DNA of 64,000 nt from assembly GCA_947493215.1 (NCBI GenBank), contig CANLQE010000001.1:248001-312000 (forward strand), in the 5' to 3' direction. Shown here piece by piece: positions 42,039-51,607 of the stretch (the stretch's first letter is position 1; every line of letters starts with the position of its first letter). The notes under the pieces are model-generated. The model did no database searches and was not told where the DNA came from. It worked only from the letters and a program-made list of their open reading frames with translations. Origin of the DNA: an uncultured Sphingomonadaceae bacterium (lineage in GTDB: Bacteria; Pseudomonadota; Alphaproteobacteria; Sphingomonadales; Sphingomonadaceae). Position numbers and translations under genes: made by a program.

Positions 42039-43304
42039 ATGGCACGGATAGTGATGAAATTTGGTGGCACGTCGATGGCCGGGATCGAACGTATCCGCCG
42101 CGTCGCGCAGATCGTCAAGCAACAGGCCGATGCCGGACATGAGGTCGCTGTGGTGGTCTCGGCCATGGCCGGGGACACCGACCGGCTCGTCAATTTCTGC
42201 CGCGAAGCCAGCTCGCTTTATGATGCCGCAGAATATGATGTCGTGGTCGCAAGCGGCGAACAAGTGACGTCAGGCTTGCTCGCTATTGCTCTGCAATCGC
42301 TGGGTGCCAAGGCACGCAGCTGGCTCGGCTGGCAAATGCCGATCCGCACCATAGAAGCGCATAGCAAAGCGCGGATCGAGACGATCGATGCCGATGATTT
42401 GACAGCCTCGATGCAAAGCGGTGAAATTGCTATTATTCCTGGCTTTCAAGGCATTAGTCAGGACGGGCGGATTACCACTTTAGGCCGCGGTGGATCAGAC
42501 ACTAGCGCGGTGGCCATAGCGGCAGCGGTCAAAGCCGATCGCTGTGATATCTATACCGATGTCGACGGGGTTTATACAACCGATCCGCGTATTGTGACAC
42601 GCGCGCGCAAGCTTAAAACCGTGACTTTTGAAGAAATGCTGGAACTGGCAAGCGTTGGCGCGAAAGTTCTGCAGACGCGCTCGGTTGGCTTAGCAATGAA
42701 AGAAAATGTACGCATTCAGGTGTTGTCATCGTTTACCGAAGATGGCGCGCCAAGTGCGGATGATCTGCCCGGAACGATGATCGTCAGTGAAAACGAAATG
42801 GAGAAAGATGATATGGAGCGTCAGCTGATCACCGGCATTGCCCATGATAAGAATGAATCCAAAATCACCCTGACCCGCGTCCCCGATAAGCCGGGCGCGG
42901 TGGCGAATATCTTTGAACCGCTGGCCGAGGCCGCGATTAACGTAGATATGATCATTCAGAATGTTGGCCGCGAAAAAGGCGAAACCGATGTGACCTTTAC
43001 CGCGCCGACAAGTGATCTGGACCGCACCATGCAGGTATTGGAAAAGGCACAACCGGATATTGGTTATAACCGGTTGATTTCGGACACGAATGTCGCAAAA
43101 ATTTCCGTCGTCGGCGTCGGTATGAAAAGCCATGCCGGTGTGGCCTCGACCATGTTTAAATCACTGGCCGATCGCGGCGTAAACATTCAGGCGATTACGA
43201 CCTCTGAAATCAAGGTCAGCGTACTGATCGAAGAAGATTATACCGAACTGGCGCTGCGGGTGCTTCACACCGCTTATGGCCTGGATGCAGAGGATGCAGC
43301 TTAA
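42039..43304 (+). CDS. lysC: Aspartate kinase
   Basis: A 421-residue kinase. KFGGTSMAGIERI (~7-19) is the ATP-binding start, TLGRGGSDTSAVAIAAAVKADRCDIYTDVDGVYTTDPR (~146-183) holds the aspartate site, and two ACT domains follow (around ~265-330 and ~345-415; ISVVGVGMKSHAGVASTMF marks the second). It phosphorylates aspartate, the first step to lysine, threonine, methionine and diaminopimelate. The ACT domains indicate feedback control by lysine and/or threonine. It is followed 3 bases later by a flavin oxidoreductase gene. Confidence 0.96.
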   Translation: MARIVMKFGGTSMAGIERIRRVAQIVKQQADAGHEVAVVVSAMAGDTDRLVNFCREASSLYDAAEYDVVVASGEQVTSGLLAIALQSLGAKARSWLGWQMPIRTIEAHSKARIETIDADDLTASMQSGEIAIIPGFQGISQDGRITTLGRGGSDTSAVAIAAAVKADRCDIYTDVDGVYTTDPRIVTRARKLKTVTFEEMLELASVGAKVLQTRSVGLAMKENVRIQVLSSFTEDGAPSADDLPGTMIVSENEMEKDDMERQLITGIAHDKNESKITLTRVPDKPGAVANIFEPLAEAAINVDMIIQNVGREKGETDVTFTAPTSDLDRTMQVLEKAQPDIGYNRLISDTNVAKISVVGVGMKSHAGVASTMFKSLADRGVNIQAITTSEIKVSVLIEEDYTELALRVLHTAYGLDAEDAA

Positions 43305-43307
43305 CTT

Positions 43308-44312
43308 ATGACTCAATCCAAACTTTCCACTCTCATGAAGCGTGGTACTGATTTACTGGGCAGCGAGACCGCGATTATGTGTGGCGCAATGAGCTGGGTC
43401 TCGGAACGCAATCTGGTCAGTGCCATTTCCAACGCAGGTGGCTTTGGCGTTATCGCTTGCGGCGCTATGACACCGGAATTGCTCGACACCGAGATTGCGG
43501 AGACCAAAAAGCTCGCGACCAAACCTTTTGGCGTCAACCTGATCACCATGCATCCCGATCTGATGAAGCTGATTGAGGTGTGCGGCCATCACAACGTCAG
43601 TCATGTTGTACTGGCCGGGGGCTTGCCGCCAAAAGGCAGTTTGGAAGCGATCAAGGAAATCGGCGCAAAAGTGATTTGCTTTGCCCCTGCCATGGCGCTG
43701 GCCAAGAAATTCATCCGCTCCGGCGTTGATGCCATTGTTATTGAGGGCATGGAAGCGGGCGGTCATATTGGGCCGGTGTCGACTTCAGTTCTGGCGCAGG
43801 AAATCTTGCCCGAAATAGCAGATCAATTGCCGGTCTTTGTGGCCGGCGGCATTGCCCGCGGCGAGGCGATTGCCAGCTATCTCGAAATGGGGGCGAGCGG
43901 GGTTCAACTCGGCACGCGTTTTGTCTGTGCCCATGAATCCATCGCACATGAGAACTTCAAGAAAGCCTTTATTCGCGGCAATGCCCGTGATGCGATCACC
44001 AGTGTCCAAGTCGATCCGCGACTCCCGGTGATCCCGGTGCGCGCTTTGAAGAACAAAGGCACAGAGGAATTTACCCGGAAACAGATTGAAGTGGCCAAAC
44101 TGCTCGACGCAGGCGAGATTGAAATGGGTGAAGCGCAGTTGCAAATCGAGCATTTCTGGGCTGGTGCGCTGCGCAAGGCCGTGATTGACGGCGATGTCGA
44201 AAACGGCTCGGTCATGGCCGGTCAATCGGTAGGCATGGTCAAGTCGGAGGAAAGCGTCGCAGATATTATCAAAACGCTCACCGGTGAAGCTGAGACGGCA
44301 CTGGCGCGTTAG
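43308..44312 (+). CDS. NAD(P)H-dependent flavin oxidoreductase / nitronate monooxygenase family
   Basis: A 334-residue FMN-binding TIM barrel of the nitronate monooxygenase/FabK group. MCGAMSWVSERNLVSAISNAGGFGVI (~25-50) is the typical first strands, GMEAGGHIGP (~146-155) holds the conserved His region, and FVAGGIARGEAI plus GASGVQLGTRFVCAHES give the phosphate-binding loops. Family members oxidise alkyl nitronates, reduce quinones, or act as enoyl-ACP reductase; the sequence does not decide among them. Starts 3 bases after lysC, so probably cotranscribed, though no metabolic link is evident. Confidence 0.82.
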   Translation: MTQSKLSTLMKRGTDLLGSETAIMCGAMSWVSERNLVSAISNAGGFGVIACGAMTPELLDTEIAETKKLATKPFGVNLITMHPDLMKLIEVCGHHNVSHVVLAGGLPPKGSLEAIKEIGAKVICFAPAMALAKKFIRSGVDAIVIEGMEAGGHIGPVSTSVLAQEILPEIADQLPVFVAGGIARGEAIASYLEMGASGVQLGTRFVCAHESIAHENFKKAFIRGNARDAITSVQVDPRLPVIPVRALKNKGTEEFTRKQIEVAKLLDAGEIEMGEAQLQIEHFWAGALRKAVIDGDVENGSVMAGQSVGMVKSEESVADIIKTLTGEAETALAR

Positions 44313-44400
44313 GGCTTTCCATCGCCCTGCTCCTAATCAGCTACGGAACACAGGCCCTATCCGTCTTGCCTAAATAACACAGCTTCGGCATAGACGACGC

Positions 44401-44937
44401 ATGACAGAAGCCGTTTCCAGCCCCGACCCGTTTGAACAGATCGAACAAGACGAAGCACAGTCCTATAATCAGGGCCTGACCCCGCTCCATCCGCCGCAAA
44501 AGTCGCTGATCCGGCTGAACACTGGAATTTTCGCGATCATTTTGACCATTGCTGCGGCCGCCATAGAGTTCGCTGTCCGCAATGAACTGCCGCTAGCCGC
44601 CGGATCGATCATCGGGCCCATCGCGGCCTTTGCTCTATTCCTTTTCGTCATGTTACCAAACCGTATCTATCGCCGCTGGGGCTATGACATGGCGGAAGAA
44701 CAATTGCGTGTGTTGCGCGGGTTTATGTGGCGGACCGACACGATCGTCCCGTTTAACCGCATCCAGCATATTGACGTCGCGCAGGGGCCGTTTCAACGGG
44801 TATTCGGATTATCAACGCTGATCGTCCACACCGCCGGCACCCATAACAGCGTCGTCGCCTTGCCCGGCCTCAGCACCCCGGATGCCGAGACGATGCGCGA
44901 CACGATCAAGGGCCATATCCGCCAAGATATGATATGA
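44401..44937 (+). CDS. PH domain-containing membrane protein (YdbS-like)
   Basis: A 178-residue protein with two membrane helices (~40-60 and ~66-86) followed by one bacterial PH (bPH2/DUF304) domain that starts WGYDMAEEQLRVLRGFMWRTDTIVPFNRIQHIDVAQGPFQR. The stop overlaps the start of a larger protein with more copies of the same domain. Such pairs, known as YdbS-YdbT in Bacillus, are membrane proteins of poorly defined envelope function. Confidence 0.85.
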   Translation: MTEAVSSPDPFEQIEQDEAQSYNQGLTPLHPPQKSLIRLNTGIFAIILTIAAAAIEFAVRNELPLAAGSIIGPIAAFALFLFVMLPNRIYRRWGYDMAEEQLRVLRGFMWRTDTIVPFNRIQHIDVAQGPFQRVFGLSTLIVHTAGTHNSVVALPGLSTPDAETMRDTIKGHIRQDMI

Positions 44938-46478
44938 TCGACGCGCCCCTAACATCAACAACCGAAGACGAAAGTGCGGATGATGCCGCCATGGGTGAGG
45001 CGTCGTTCCAGCGACTACATCCGCTCAGCATCATCTTGAAATCAATAGCCGCGATCAGCCAAAACCTGATTGCCATGGGCGTGCTCTATTTCAGCGTATT
45101 CGACCGGAATATCATCTATACGGGTCTGGCTGCCATCGCCTTGCTTGCTGCTATCATCGGGGTAACCGCACTGGTTTGGTCGCGTTTCACCTATCATATT
45201 GGCCCCAAAGAAATCCGCATCAAAAGCGGCCTCATCAGCCGTAATAATCGCTCGATTCCGTTCGACCGCATTCAGGATGTCAGTCTGGAGCAAAAGCTGG
45301 TCAGCCGCATATTAGGCCTAGCCACAGTGAAATTGGAAACCGGCGCGTCAGCAGGCGAAGATGGCAAGTTAGATGCGCTGGCGCTGGCCGACGGCGAAGC
45401 GTTGCGAGATAGGGTGCGCGATTATAAGTCCGGCGCTGCGGCAACTGCGGCAGATCCAGACGAGGGCGCTTTGCCCGCCGCGGAACCAGAGGAACGACCA
45501 CCGCTTTTTGCAATGGACAACCGGCGGATACTCATCGCTGGCCTTTTCAATTTCTCTTTCGTTCTGCTCGCCATTTTGGCTGCTATCGCACAAAATCTCG
45601 ACTTCCTGTTGCCAGATGATTTTTTCAATCCCTGGTATTGGGCGAAACAATTGTCAGAGCAGGACGTGGTCAACGGCCTCAGTTCTTCGGCGCAAATTGC
45701 CGGGGCCGCCGCCGCTCTGATTTCTCTTATTGCTGTTGGCTTGGGCAGCGGGATCATCCGTACTTTCATTCGCGAATATGGTTTCCGTCTTGATCGCGTC
45801 GATCGCGGCCAACCTGGATTTCGGCGGCAGCGGGGCTTGTTCACGCTAACCGACATGGTCATGCCGATCCACCGGGTGCAGGCGGCAATCCTCAAAACTG
45901 GCCCGATCCGCCAGCGATTCGGATGGTATCATTTGAAGTTCCAATCGCTCGCGGGCGACGGCAGCGGCGAGAGCGACCACAGCGCGGCCCCCTGCGCACA
46001 GATGGCGGAGGTAGAACCGATATTAGCGGAGACAAGCATAGCCAATGTCACAGCCGATCTGGAATTTTGCCGAGTCAATCCAGCGCTGTGGTGGCGCGAT
46101 GCGGTCCTTTTAACCATCGTGCTTAGTGCGGTCAGTATCGGCATCGGCCTGTTCGTTGATCCCGGCTTTTATGCGCTGATATTGCTCGCCGTCCCGATTG
46201 TCGCAGTGAAGTTTCTGGGTTGGCGGCATCACCAATATACACTGACGAAAACACAGCTTTTCGTGCGAACGGGCTGGTGGCGACGCAAGCTCACGATTTT
46301 GCCCATCCGCAAGATTCAAACCGTCGATATCAGCCAGTCGCCATTGGATCATCCGCTGGACTTGGCCTCCGTGACGGTTGGCATCGCTGGCGGGTCACCT
46401 ATGGCTCCGCTCAAGATCAACGATATCCCGATGGCGTCGGCAATGGCTTTGCGCGCAAAGTTGATCAGATCAGACTGA
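44934..46478 (+). CDS. PH domain-containing membrane protein (YdbT-like)
   Basis: A 514-residue protein with three helix-pair plus PH-domain units. PH units begin near residues ~78 (FTYHIGPKEIRIKSGLISRNN), ~280 (YGFRLDRVDRGQPGFRRQRGLF) and ~430 (HQYTLTKTQLFVRTGWWRR), each containing an IPxxRIQ-type strand. Membrane pairs precede them at ~35-75, ~200-275 and ~385-425. It overlaps the smaller PH protein gene by 4 bases and very likely forms a complex with its product in the cytoplasmic membrane. Function beyond this is unknown. Confidence 0.85.
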   Translation: MIDAPLTSTTEDESADDAAMGEASFQRLHPLSIILKSIAAISQNLIAMGVLYFSVFDRNIIYTGLAAIALLAAIIGVTALVWSRFTYHIGPKEIRIKSGLISRNNRSIPFDRIQDVSLEQKLVSRILGLATVKLETGASAGEDGKLDALALADGEALRDRVRDYKSGAAATAADPDEGALPAAEPEERPPLFAMDNRRILIAGLFNFSFVLLAILAAIAQNLDFLLPDDFFNPWYWAKQLSEQDVVNGLSSSAQIAGAAAALISLIAVGLGSGIIRTFIREYGFRLDRVDRGQPGFRRQRGLFTLTDMVMPIHRVQAAILKTGPIRQRFGWYHLKFQSLAGDGSGESDHSAAPCAQMAEVEPILAETSIANVTADLEFCRVNPALWWRDAVLLTIVLSAVSIGIGLFVDPGFYALILLAVPIVAVKFLGWRHHQYTLTKTQLFVRTGWWRRKLTILPIRKIQTVDISQSPLDHPLDLASVTVGIAGGSPMAPLKINDIPMASAMALRAKLIRSD

Positions 46479-46548
46479 GGTCATGGCGCTTGACAGAGGC
46501 TGCGGAATATTCACGATGGTTACAAGAGATATTTTTTAGGAGGGCATC

Positions 46549-48324
46549 ATGCGCAAGGCACGTTTCGCAATTTTGATTTCACTATCGGCATTGGCCATCA
46601 GCACGCCGGTTCGGGCAGACGATCATGTCGACAAGAAATCAACCGCACTGCATCAGATTATTGATGATTATTGGGCATATAGTCTGGAACAATATCCCGA
46701 ATTTGCATCTTCGCTAGGCGTCAGTGATCCGGTTGGCCGAGTGAGCGATAACAGTCTGGAAGCCGAAGACAAGCGGGTCGAAAAAGCAAAAGCCTGGTTG
46801 GTACAACTCGACAACATTGATCAAAACACCCTTTCAGAAGATGATCAAACCAATTTCGGTATCCTCCGCCGCAGCCTCGCCGAACAGGTCGAGGCCAGCA
46901 CCTATGGCCAACGGACCATCAACTTTACCAATCGCAGCGGTTGGCATCAGAGTTTTGCCAGTATGCAAAATAATTTGCCCTTCCGCACGGCCGCCGATTA
47001 CCAGACATACATCAACCGTTTGAAAAAATACGAGATCATCCACAAACAGTCAATTTCCGTCGCCAATAAGGCGTTGCAAGGCGGCTATGTTCAACCATGC
47101 GTTTCGATGGTTGGCTATGAAAGCAGCATTTCCGGTCTGATCAAGGAAGACCCAAAAGATACGCGCTTCTTTGAGCCGTTTAAGCGGACCAAGCCGGACG
47201 GGATTGATCAGGCGACCTTTGATAGCCTTGCCTCCAGCGCTGCCGAAGCCATAGCGACCAATATCACGCCGTCACTGAAGGGGCATCTTGACTGGTATAA
47301 CACAAAATATGCACCCAATTGCGCCAAGGCACCCGGCGTTTCGGCCCAGCCCGGCGGCGACAAATATTATGATTTTCGTATCCGCCAAATGACGACGACA
47401 GAAAAATCAGCGGACGAAATCCACAATATCGGTCTGTCTGAAGTCGCCCGCGTCCGCGCCGAGATGGTCGAGGTTGCGAAACAGGCTGGCTTTGAAACGC
47501 GTGAAGCCTTTATCGCGGACCTGCGTACCAATCCCAAATATTATGCCAAGACCCCCGAAGAGCTAATGGAGAAAGTCGCAAGGGTGACAAAGATCATCGA
47601 TGGCAAGATGCCGTCAATCATCGGCAAGCTTGCGCGCCTGCCTTATGGCATCAAGGAAATTCCTGCAGAAACCGCGGAAGGCACCACTACCGCTTATTAT
47701 AACCCAGGATCCCCCGATGTCGGCATAGCTGGCTTCTATTATGTCAACACATCGAAGCTGGACCAGAGACCTTTCTGGGAGATTCCCGCGCTGAGTGTCC
47801 ATGAAGCGGTGCCCGGTCACCATATGCAGATCGCCTTGCAACAAGAGCTCGACATGCCGGACTTCCGCAAGCACGGCGCGTTTTTCACCGCCTTTGTTGA
47901 AGGGTGGGGCCTCTATTCAGAGCGTCTTGGCATAGAAATGGGTCTCTATGACACGCCGGCCAAAGATATGGGGCGACTGTCCTACGAAATGTGGCGCGCG
48001 ACCCGGCTAGTCGTCGATACCGGCATTCACAGCAAAGGATGGAGCAAACAGCGGGCCATCGACTTCATGACCGACAATACCGCGCTCAGTACGGCCAATA
48101 TTGAGGCGGAGGTGAATCGCTACATAAGCTGGCCCGGACAGGCGTTGGCCTATAAAATGGGCGAGCTAAAAATCCGTGAATTGCGCGGGAAGGCAAACGA
48201 AACCCTGGGTACAAAATTTGACCTGCGCGAATTTCATGATGTTGTTCTCGGTCAAGGGGCGGTGCCTCTCGATATGCTGGAGGCGCAGGTGAACCGGTGG
48301 ATTGAAGCGAAAAAGGCTAGCTAG
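46549..48324 (+). CDS. DUF885 family secreted protein, probable metallopeptidase
   Basis: A 591-residue protein with a Sec signal peptide (KARFAILISLSALAISTPVRA) and a strong TAGGAGG ribosome binding site. The DUF885 signature HEAVPGHHMQ (~422-431) supplies an HExxxxH-like zinc site, with a downstream Glu in FVEGWGLYSERLG (~447-459). Length is typical. The mature protein would be periplasmic. Family members are usually annotated as peptidases, without firm substrate assignments. The gene stands alone between the PH-domain pair and a convergent hypothetical gene. Confidence 0.85.
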   Translation: MRKARFAILISLSALAISTPVRADDHVDKKSTALHQIIDDYWAYSLEQYPEFASSLGVSDPVGRVSDNSLEAEDKRVEKAKAWLVQLDNIDQNTLSEDDQTNFGILRRSLAEQVEASTYGQRTINFTNRSGWHQSFASMQNNLPFRTAADYQTYINRLKKYEIIHKQSISVANKALQGGYVQPCVSMVGYESSISGLIKEDPKDTRFFEPFKRTKPDGIDQATFDSLASSAAEAIATNITPSLKGHLDWYNTKYAPNCAKAPGVSAQPGGDKYYDFRIRQMTTTEKSADEIHNIGLSEVARVRAEMVEVAKQAGFETREAFIADLRTNPKYYAKTPEELMEKVARVTKIIDGKMPSIIGKLARLPYGIKEIPAETAEGTTTAYYNPGSPDVGIAGFYYVNTSKLDQRPFWEIPALSVHEAVPGHHMQIALQQELDMPDFRKHGAFFTAFVEGWGLYSERLGIEMGLYDTPAKDMGRLSYEMWRATRLVVDTGIHSKGWSKQRAIDFMTDNTALSTANIEAEVNRYISWPGQALAYKMGELKIRELRGKANETLGTKFDLREFHDVVLGQGAVPLDMLEAQVNRWIEAKKAS

Positions 48325-48357
48325 CCGGATCCTGCATCAAATAGGCAACGTTATGCG

Positions 48358-49008
48358 CTATTGATCGTCCGTTGGAACAGGCGGCGGCGTTTCATCGGCG
48401 CCTGGTGGCACAGCTAGATCATTGTCGGCACGCGTTTGAACGTTCTGAGCTTCCAAAGTCGCGGCATCTTGCGCTTCCAGCCGAGCACGCGCTTCGGCGG
48501 CACCGGCTTCGCGGGCTTCACGCTGGGCTTCAATCTCGCGCAGCCGTTCTTCAACCGCTTCGGCTTCGCCATCAATCCGGGCGAGACGCTTCTGGCGCTC
48601 TTCCTCGATCAGCTTGCCCCAGTTTACGGTGTCATCCTGACCCTTTTCGGCATAAGCCTGCTGCAACAAACGCTGGGTACAGCCGGTAAATCCGCCCGCG
48701 CCAGAGGGCGAACAGCTTTGCGTACCGGTTTTTCCGACATATTCGTAAGACCTTACCCGCTGTGACCATGATTCATTCTTGGCGTCATTGGGATTGTCGC
48801 GCAGCGTTTCGGGAATCCGGTAGCGATCTGATTCCGCTTTGCGGGCACATACGACAATCTCGCCATCCTTGCTTTGCGGACAAGGGTCATCGCCATAAAT
48901 GACCAGTTGGTTGACCCGGTCACCCGCTTCGTCTTGTGCCAACAAGGGGCTTGAAAATGTTGCGCCTGCCAAAAGCAGGGTTGCGGAAAGAATAGCGGTG
49001 TTTTTCAT
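48358..49008 (-). CDS. Secreted protein of unknown function with acidic coiled coil
   Basis: A 216-residue protein with a Sec signal peptide (cleavage near AQ, residue ~25). The first half has four cysteines in two pairs (DDPCPQSKDGEIVVCAR and TQSCSPSGAGGFTGC), consistent with disulfides. Residues ~130-195 are a continuous charged coiled coil rich in Glu/Arg/Ala, followed by a Pro-rich acidic tail. I do not recognise a named family, though proteins with the PCPxxxDGEIVVCAR motif seem common in sphingomonads. It is 77 bases downstream of coq7. Confidence 0.65.
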   Translation of the reverse strand: MKNTAILSATLLLAGATFSSPLLAQDEAGDRVNQLVIYGDDPCPQSKDGEIVVCARKAESDRYRIPETLRDNPNDAKNESWSQRVRSYEYVGKTGTQSCSPSGAGGFTGCTQRLLQQAYAEKGQDDTVNWGKLIEEERQKRLARIDGEAEAVEERLREIEAQREAREAGAAEARARLEAQDAATLEAQNVQTRADNDLAVPPGADETPPPVPTDDQ

Positions 49009-49085
49009 ATATTATCCTATGCCGTCGCCTGAATGAACCGTCGCTGAAGGCCTGAATTGACGATCGTCTGTTGTTAAAGCTGAAC

Positions 49086-49625
49086 CTAAATCCGTTTCGA
49101 AAGACCTATAGCTACCTTACATCCCAACCGAATGGCTGCACTCAGCACCGGGTAGCCAGGCGTCTCTTCAGCACCTGCTTCAAGCGCCACCCGTTTATGC
49201 TCCAGCTCCTCTTCACGAAACTCCGCAATCTTACTGAGCAGTTCGGGATCATTTTCCGTTTCGAGCTGCTCCATCTGTTCCTGGTAGTGCTTGTCAATTT
49301 CGGTTTCAACGGCAGCCGTGCACGCCATAGCAGCGCGGGGGCCCATAATCGCCGTACCTGCTCCAAGCGCGTAGCCCGCCACTTGCCAAAAGGGTTGCAA
49401 GACCGTCGGCCGAACATTGCGCTCCACAATCATCCGGTCAAACGCATCGAGATGCCGTTGCTCCTGCTCCGCCATATGATGAATCGCTCCACTGTCGGGC
49501 CCATCATCACCCATAACCGCGAGCTGACCTTTGTAGATTTGCGCAGCACCATATTCGCCGGCCTGATTGACCCGGATCATCGATGCGATATCCGGTTTTG
49601 CTTTTCCTAATGTCGCTTCAGCCAT
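49086..49625 (-). CDS. coq7: Demethoxyubiquinone hydroxylase (Coq7 family)
   Basis: A 179-residue carboxylate-bridged di-iron protein. The two iron-binding halves are seen as RVNQAGEYGA ... EQEQRHLDAF and VETEIDKHY ... EEELEHKRVA, each with Glu and ExxH ligands. It adds the C6 hydroxyl late in ubiquinone synthesis, at the membrane surface. The ATG at 49625 has AAAGGA six to seven bases upstream and starts 13 bases after the dsbB stop; an ATG 36 bases further upstream would overlap dsbB and lacks a good ribosome binding site. Confidence 0.93.
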   Translation of the reverse strand: MAEATLGKAKPDIASMIRVNQAGEYGAAQIYKGQLAVMGDDGPDSGAIHHMAEQEQRHLDAFDRMIVERNVRPTVLQPFWQVAGYALGAGTAIMGPRAAMACTAAVETEIDKHYQEQMEQLETENDPELLSKIAEFREEELEHKRVALEAGAEETPGYPVLSAAIRLGCKVAIGLSKRI

Positions 49626-49638
49626 TGCGCGCGTCCTT

Positions 49639-50118
49639 TCAGGCTCGGTCTTTCCGGCCATTTGCCATCATTACCAAGATGAGGATCGCACCGCCAACTG
49701 ACAAGAGAAAATTATAACCGGCCAAGGAAATGCCAAAGAGCGACCAAGGCGCAACATCACATCGCACCAGCGGCGCGTTCATAATGGAATCAAGTATGTC
49801 GCCGCCCGCCGGAAGCGTCGTTGCGCAAGACGTTAAACCTTCCCACCAGCCATATTCCACCCCGGCATGAAAGCCGCCAATCAACCCGCTGATCAAAATT
49901 GCCAACGCCGCATCCAATATCAGAAATTTCGATAATTTATGATGGCGTATAAGCATCGCGGCCAAAGCCAGAATAATCGCAGCGAGATGCGGCCAGCGTT
50001 GCCACATGCACATTTCGCATGGATAAAGGCCAAATATATATTCGCTGATCAACGCCCCGCCCAGCAAGGCCGAAGGGATGATCAGGGCCAGCCAAAGGGC
50101 TGCACGGGAAAGGGCCAT
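49639..50118 (-). CDS. dsbB: Disulfide bond formation protein B
   Basis: A 159-residue protein with four membrane helices. The first periplasmic loop contains the CEMC redox pair (~34-37), followed by WQRWPH. The second loop has Cys in TSCATTLPAGGDIL (~98) and RCDVAPWSLFGIS (~119), the second disulfide pair. DsbB reoxidises DsbA and passes electrons to quinone. It sits between ctpA and coq7, 10 bases after ctpA. It looks slightly divergent but has all four expected cysteines. Confidence 0.88.
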   Translation of the reverse strand: MALSRAALWLALIIPSALLGGALISEYIFGLYPCEMCMWQRWPHLAAIILALAAMLIRHHKLSKFLILDAALAILISGLIGGFHAGVEYGWWEGLTSCATTLPAGGDILDSIMNAPLVRCDVAPWSLFGISLAGYNFLLSVGGAILILVMMANGRKDRA

Positions 50119-50128
50119 ATGTGGCTTC

Positions 50129-51490
50129 CTAATTTTTAGCAGTGACCGGTTTTGTTGGCTTTTTCGCCGCCTTGCTCATCGCAACTTTCAGACCCTCTGG
50201 CCCCAAACGTCCGATGGTTTGCAACGCATAGTGCAACTGAAAATCTTCAATGCCTTTTTTCTCAAGGTCTTCAGCCGTTTCGGTGAAGCGCGGATCATCC
50301 TTGGCGTCTTCTTCCAGCACGTCATCTTCCAGCTTCACTTCGTTGATCAGATGCTTGCGCAGATCGGATTCGCGGAAACGGGGGCGTGTCTTATAATCAG
50401 GATCAGACAGTTGTGGCACCATGATATCTGGTTCAATGCCGCCTTCCTGCACCGATTTTCCCGACGGTGTGTAGTAGCGCGCTGTGGTCAGGCGCAGAGC
50501 AGAAGTGTTGGAGAGCGGCAGTAATGTCTGCACCGATCCCTTGCCAAAGCTGCGTTCGCCCATGACCAGACCGCGATGATGGTCCTGCAATGCGCCGGCA
50601 ACAATTTCCGAAGCCGAAGCAGAACCCGCATCAATCAAGACGATTACCGGCAAACCATTGGCAGCATCACCGCTCTTTGCAAAATAGCGTTCGATGTCGG
50701 ATTTACCGCGACCGCGCTGTGATACAATTTCGCCGCGGGACAGGAACACGTCAGAAACATTCACGGCTTCGTCCAGCAGCCCGCCCGGGTTGGAACGCAT
50801 ATCGAGAATATAGCCCAATGGCTTCTTGCCGAGTGATTTATCAATGCCGAGAATTGCAGCCTTTACGTCCGCGCCGGTGTCATTGGAAAAGCTGGTAATG
50901 TTGATCACACCCACCTTGTCTTTGACTTCCCAAGTGACCGGTTTCAAATCGATAATTGCCCGGTTCATCGAAACGTCAAATGGCTTGTCCCGGCCCGGAC
51001 GGACGATTGTCAATGCAATTGGTGAACCTGGCTTACCGCGCATTTCCTCAACCGCTTCATCCAGCGATCCGCCATAGATAAGTGATCCATCAATATGGGT
51101 GATATAGTCACCAGCCTTCACGCCCGCTTTGTCAGCCGGCGTGTCCTTAAACGGCGCGATCACTTTGACAGCGCCGTCTTCCATCGTCACCGACAATCCG
51201 AGACCGCCATAATTTCCATCGGTTTGCGTCCGCAGATTTTCAAAATCGCGCGCATCCAAAAAGCTACTGTGAGGATCAAGGCTACCGAGCATGCCGTTAA
51301 TCGCGCCTTTTATAAGGTCCGCATCATCTACCTGGTCAACATAATCCTTCCGGACCCGGTCAAACACGCTCATAAACTGTTCCATCTCGCGATAGGTGGT
51401 CGCGTCGACGGCAGAAATAGCAGAAGTGGTTGCGGGCAAAAGCGCCACGGTCAACACAAGAGCGGTTGCCTGTAAAAACGGCTTCTTCAT
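50129..51490 (-). CDS. ctpA: S41 family C-terminal processing peptidase
   Basis: A 453-residue protease with a signal peptide (LQATALVLTVALLPATTSA). A PDZ domain lies around ~95-170 (GLGLSVTMEDGAVKVI, GVKAGDYITHIDG). Catalytic Ser is in DAGSASASEIVAGAL (~290-304) and Lys in GERSFGKGSVQTL (~315-327), the Ser/Lys dyad. CtpA proteases trim or degrade periplasmic proteins, including cell-wall hydrolases. The envC-like gene lies just upstream (gap 117 bases), a common pairing in alphaproteobacteria. Confidence 0.94.
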   Translation of the reverse strand: MKKPFLQATALVLTVALLPATTSAISAVDATTYREMEQFMSVFDRVRKDYVDQVDDADLIKGAINGMLGSLDPHSSFLDARDFENLRTQTDGNYGGLGLSVTMEDGAVKVIAPFKDTPADKAGVKAGDYITHIDGSLIYGGSLDEAVEEMRGKPGSPIALTIVRPGRDKPFDVSMNRAIIDLKPVTWEVKDKVGVINITSFSNDTGADVKAAILGIDKSLGKKPLGYILDMRSNPGGLLDEAVNVSDVFLSRGEIVSQRGRGKSDIERYFAKSGDAANGLPVIVLIDAGSASASEIVAGALQDHHRGLVMGERSFGKGSVQTLLPLSNTSALRLTTARYYTPSGKSVQEGGIEPDIMVPQLSDPDYKTRPRFRESDLRKHLINEVKLEDDVLEEDAKDDPRFTETAEDLEKKGIEDFQLHYALQTIGRLGPEGLKVAMSKAAKKPTKPVTAKN

Positions 51491-51607
51491 CGGAAATGTC
51501 CTGTATGTCTAAATGTGTACCAAATATAGGCTTGAATCGCGCATAAAGCCAAGCACCTTAACCAAATATGACGTTGATTATCGACGAACGTCAATTTCTC
51601 AGCCGTT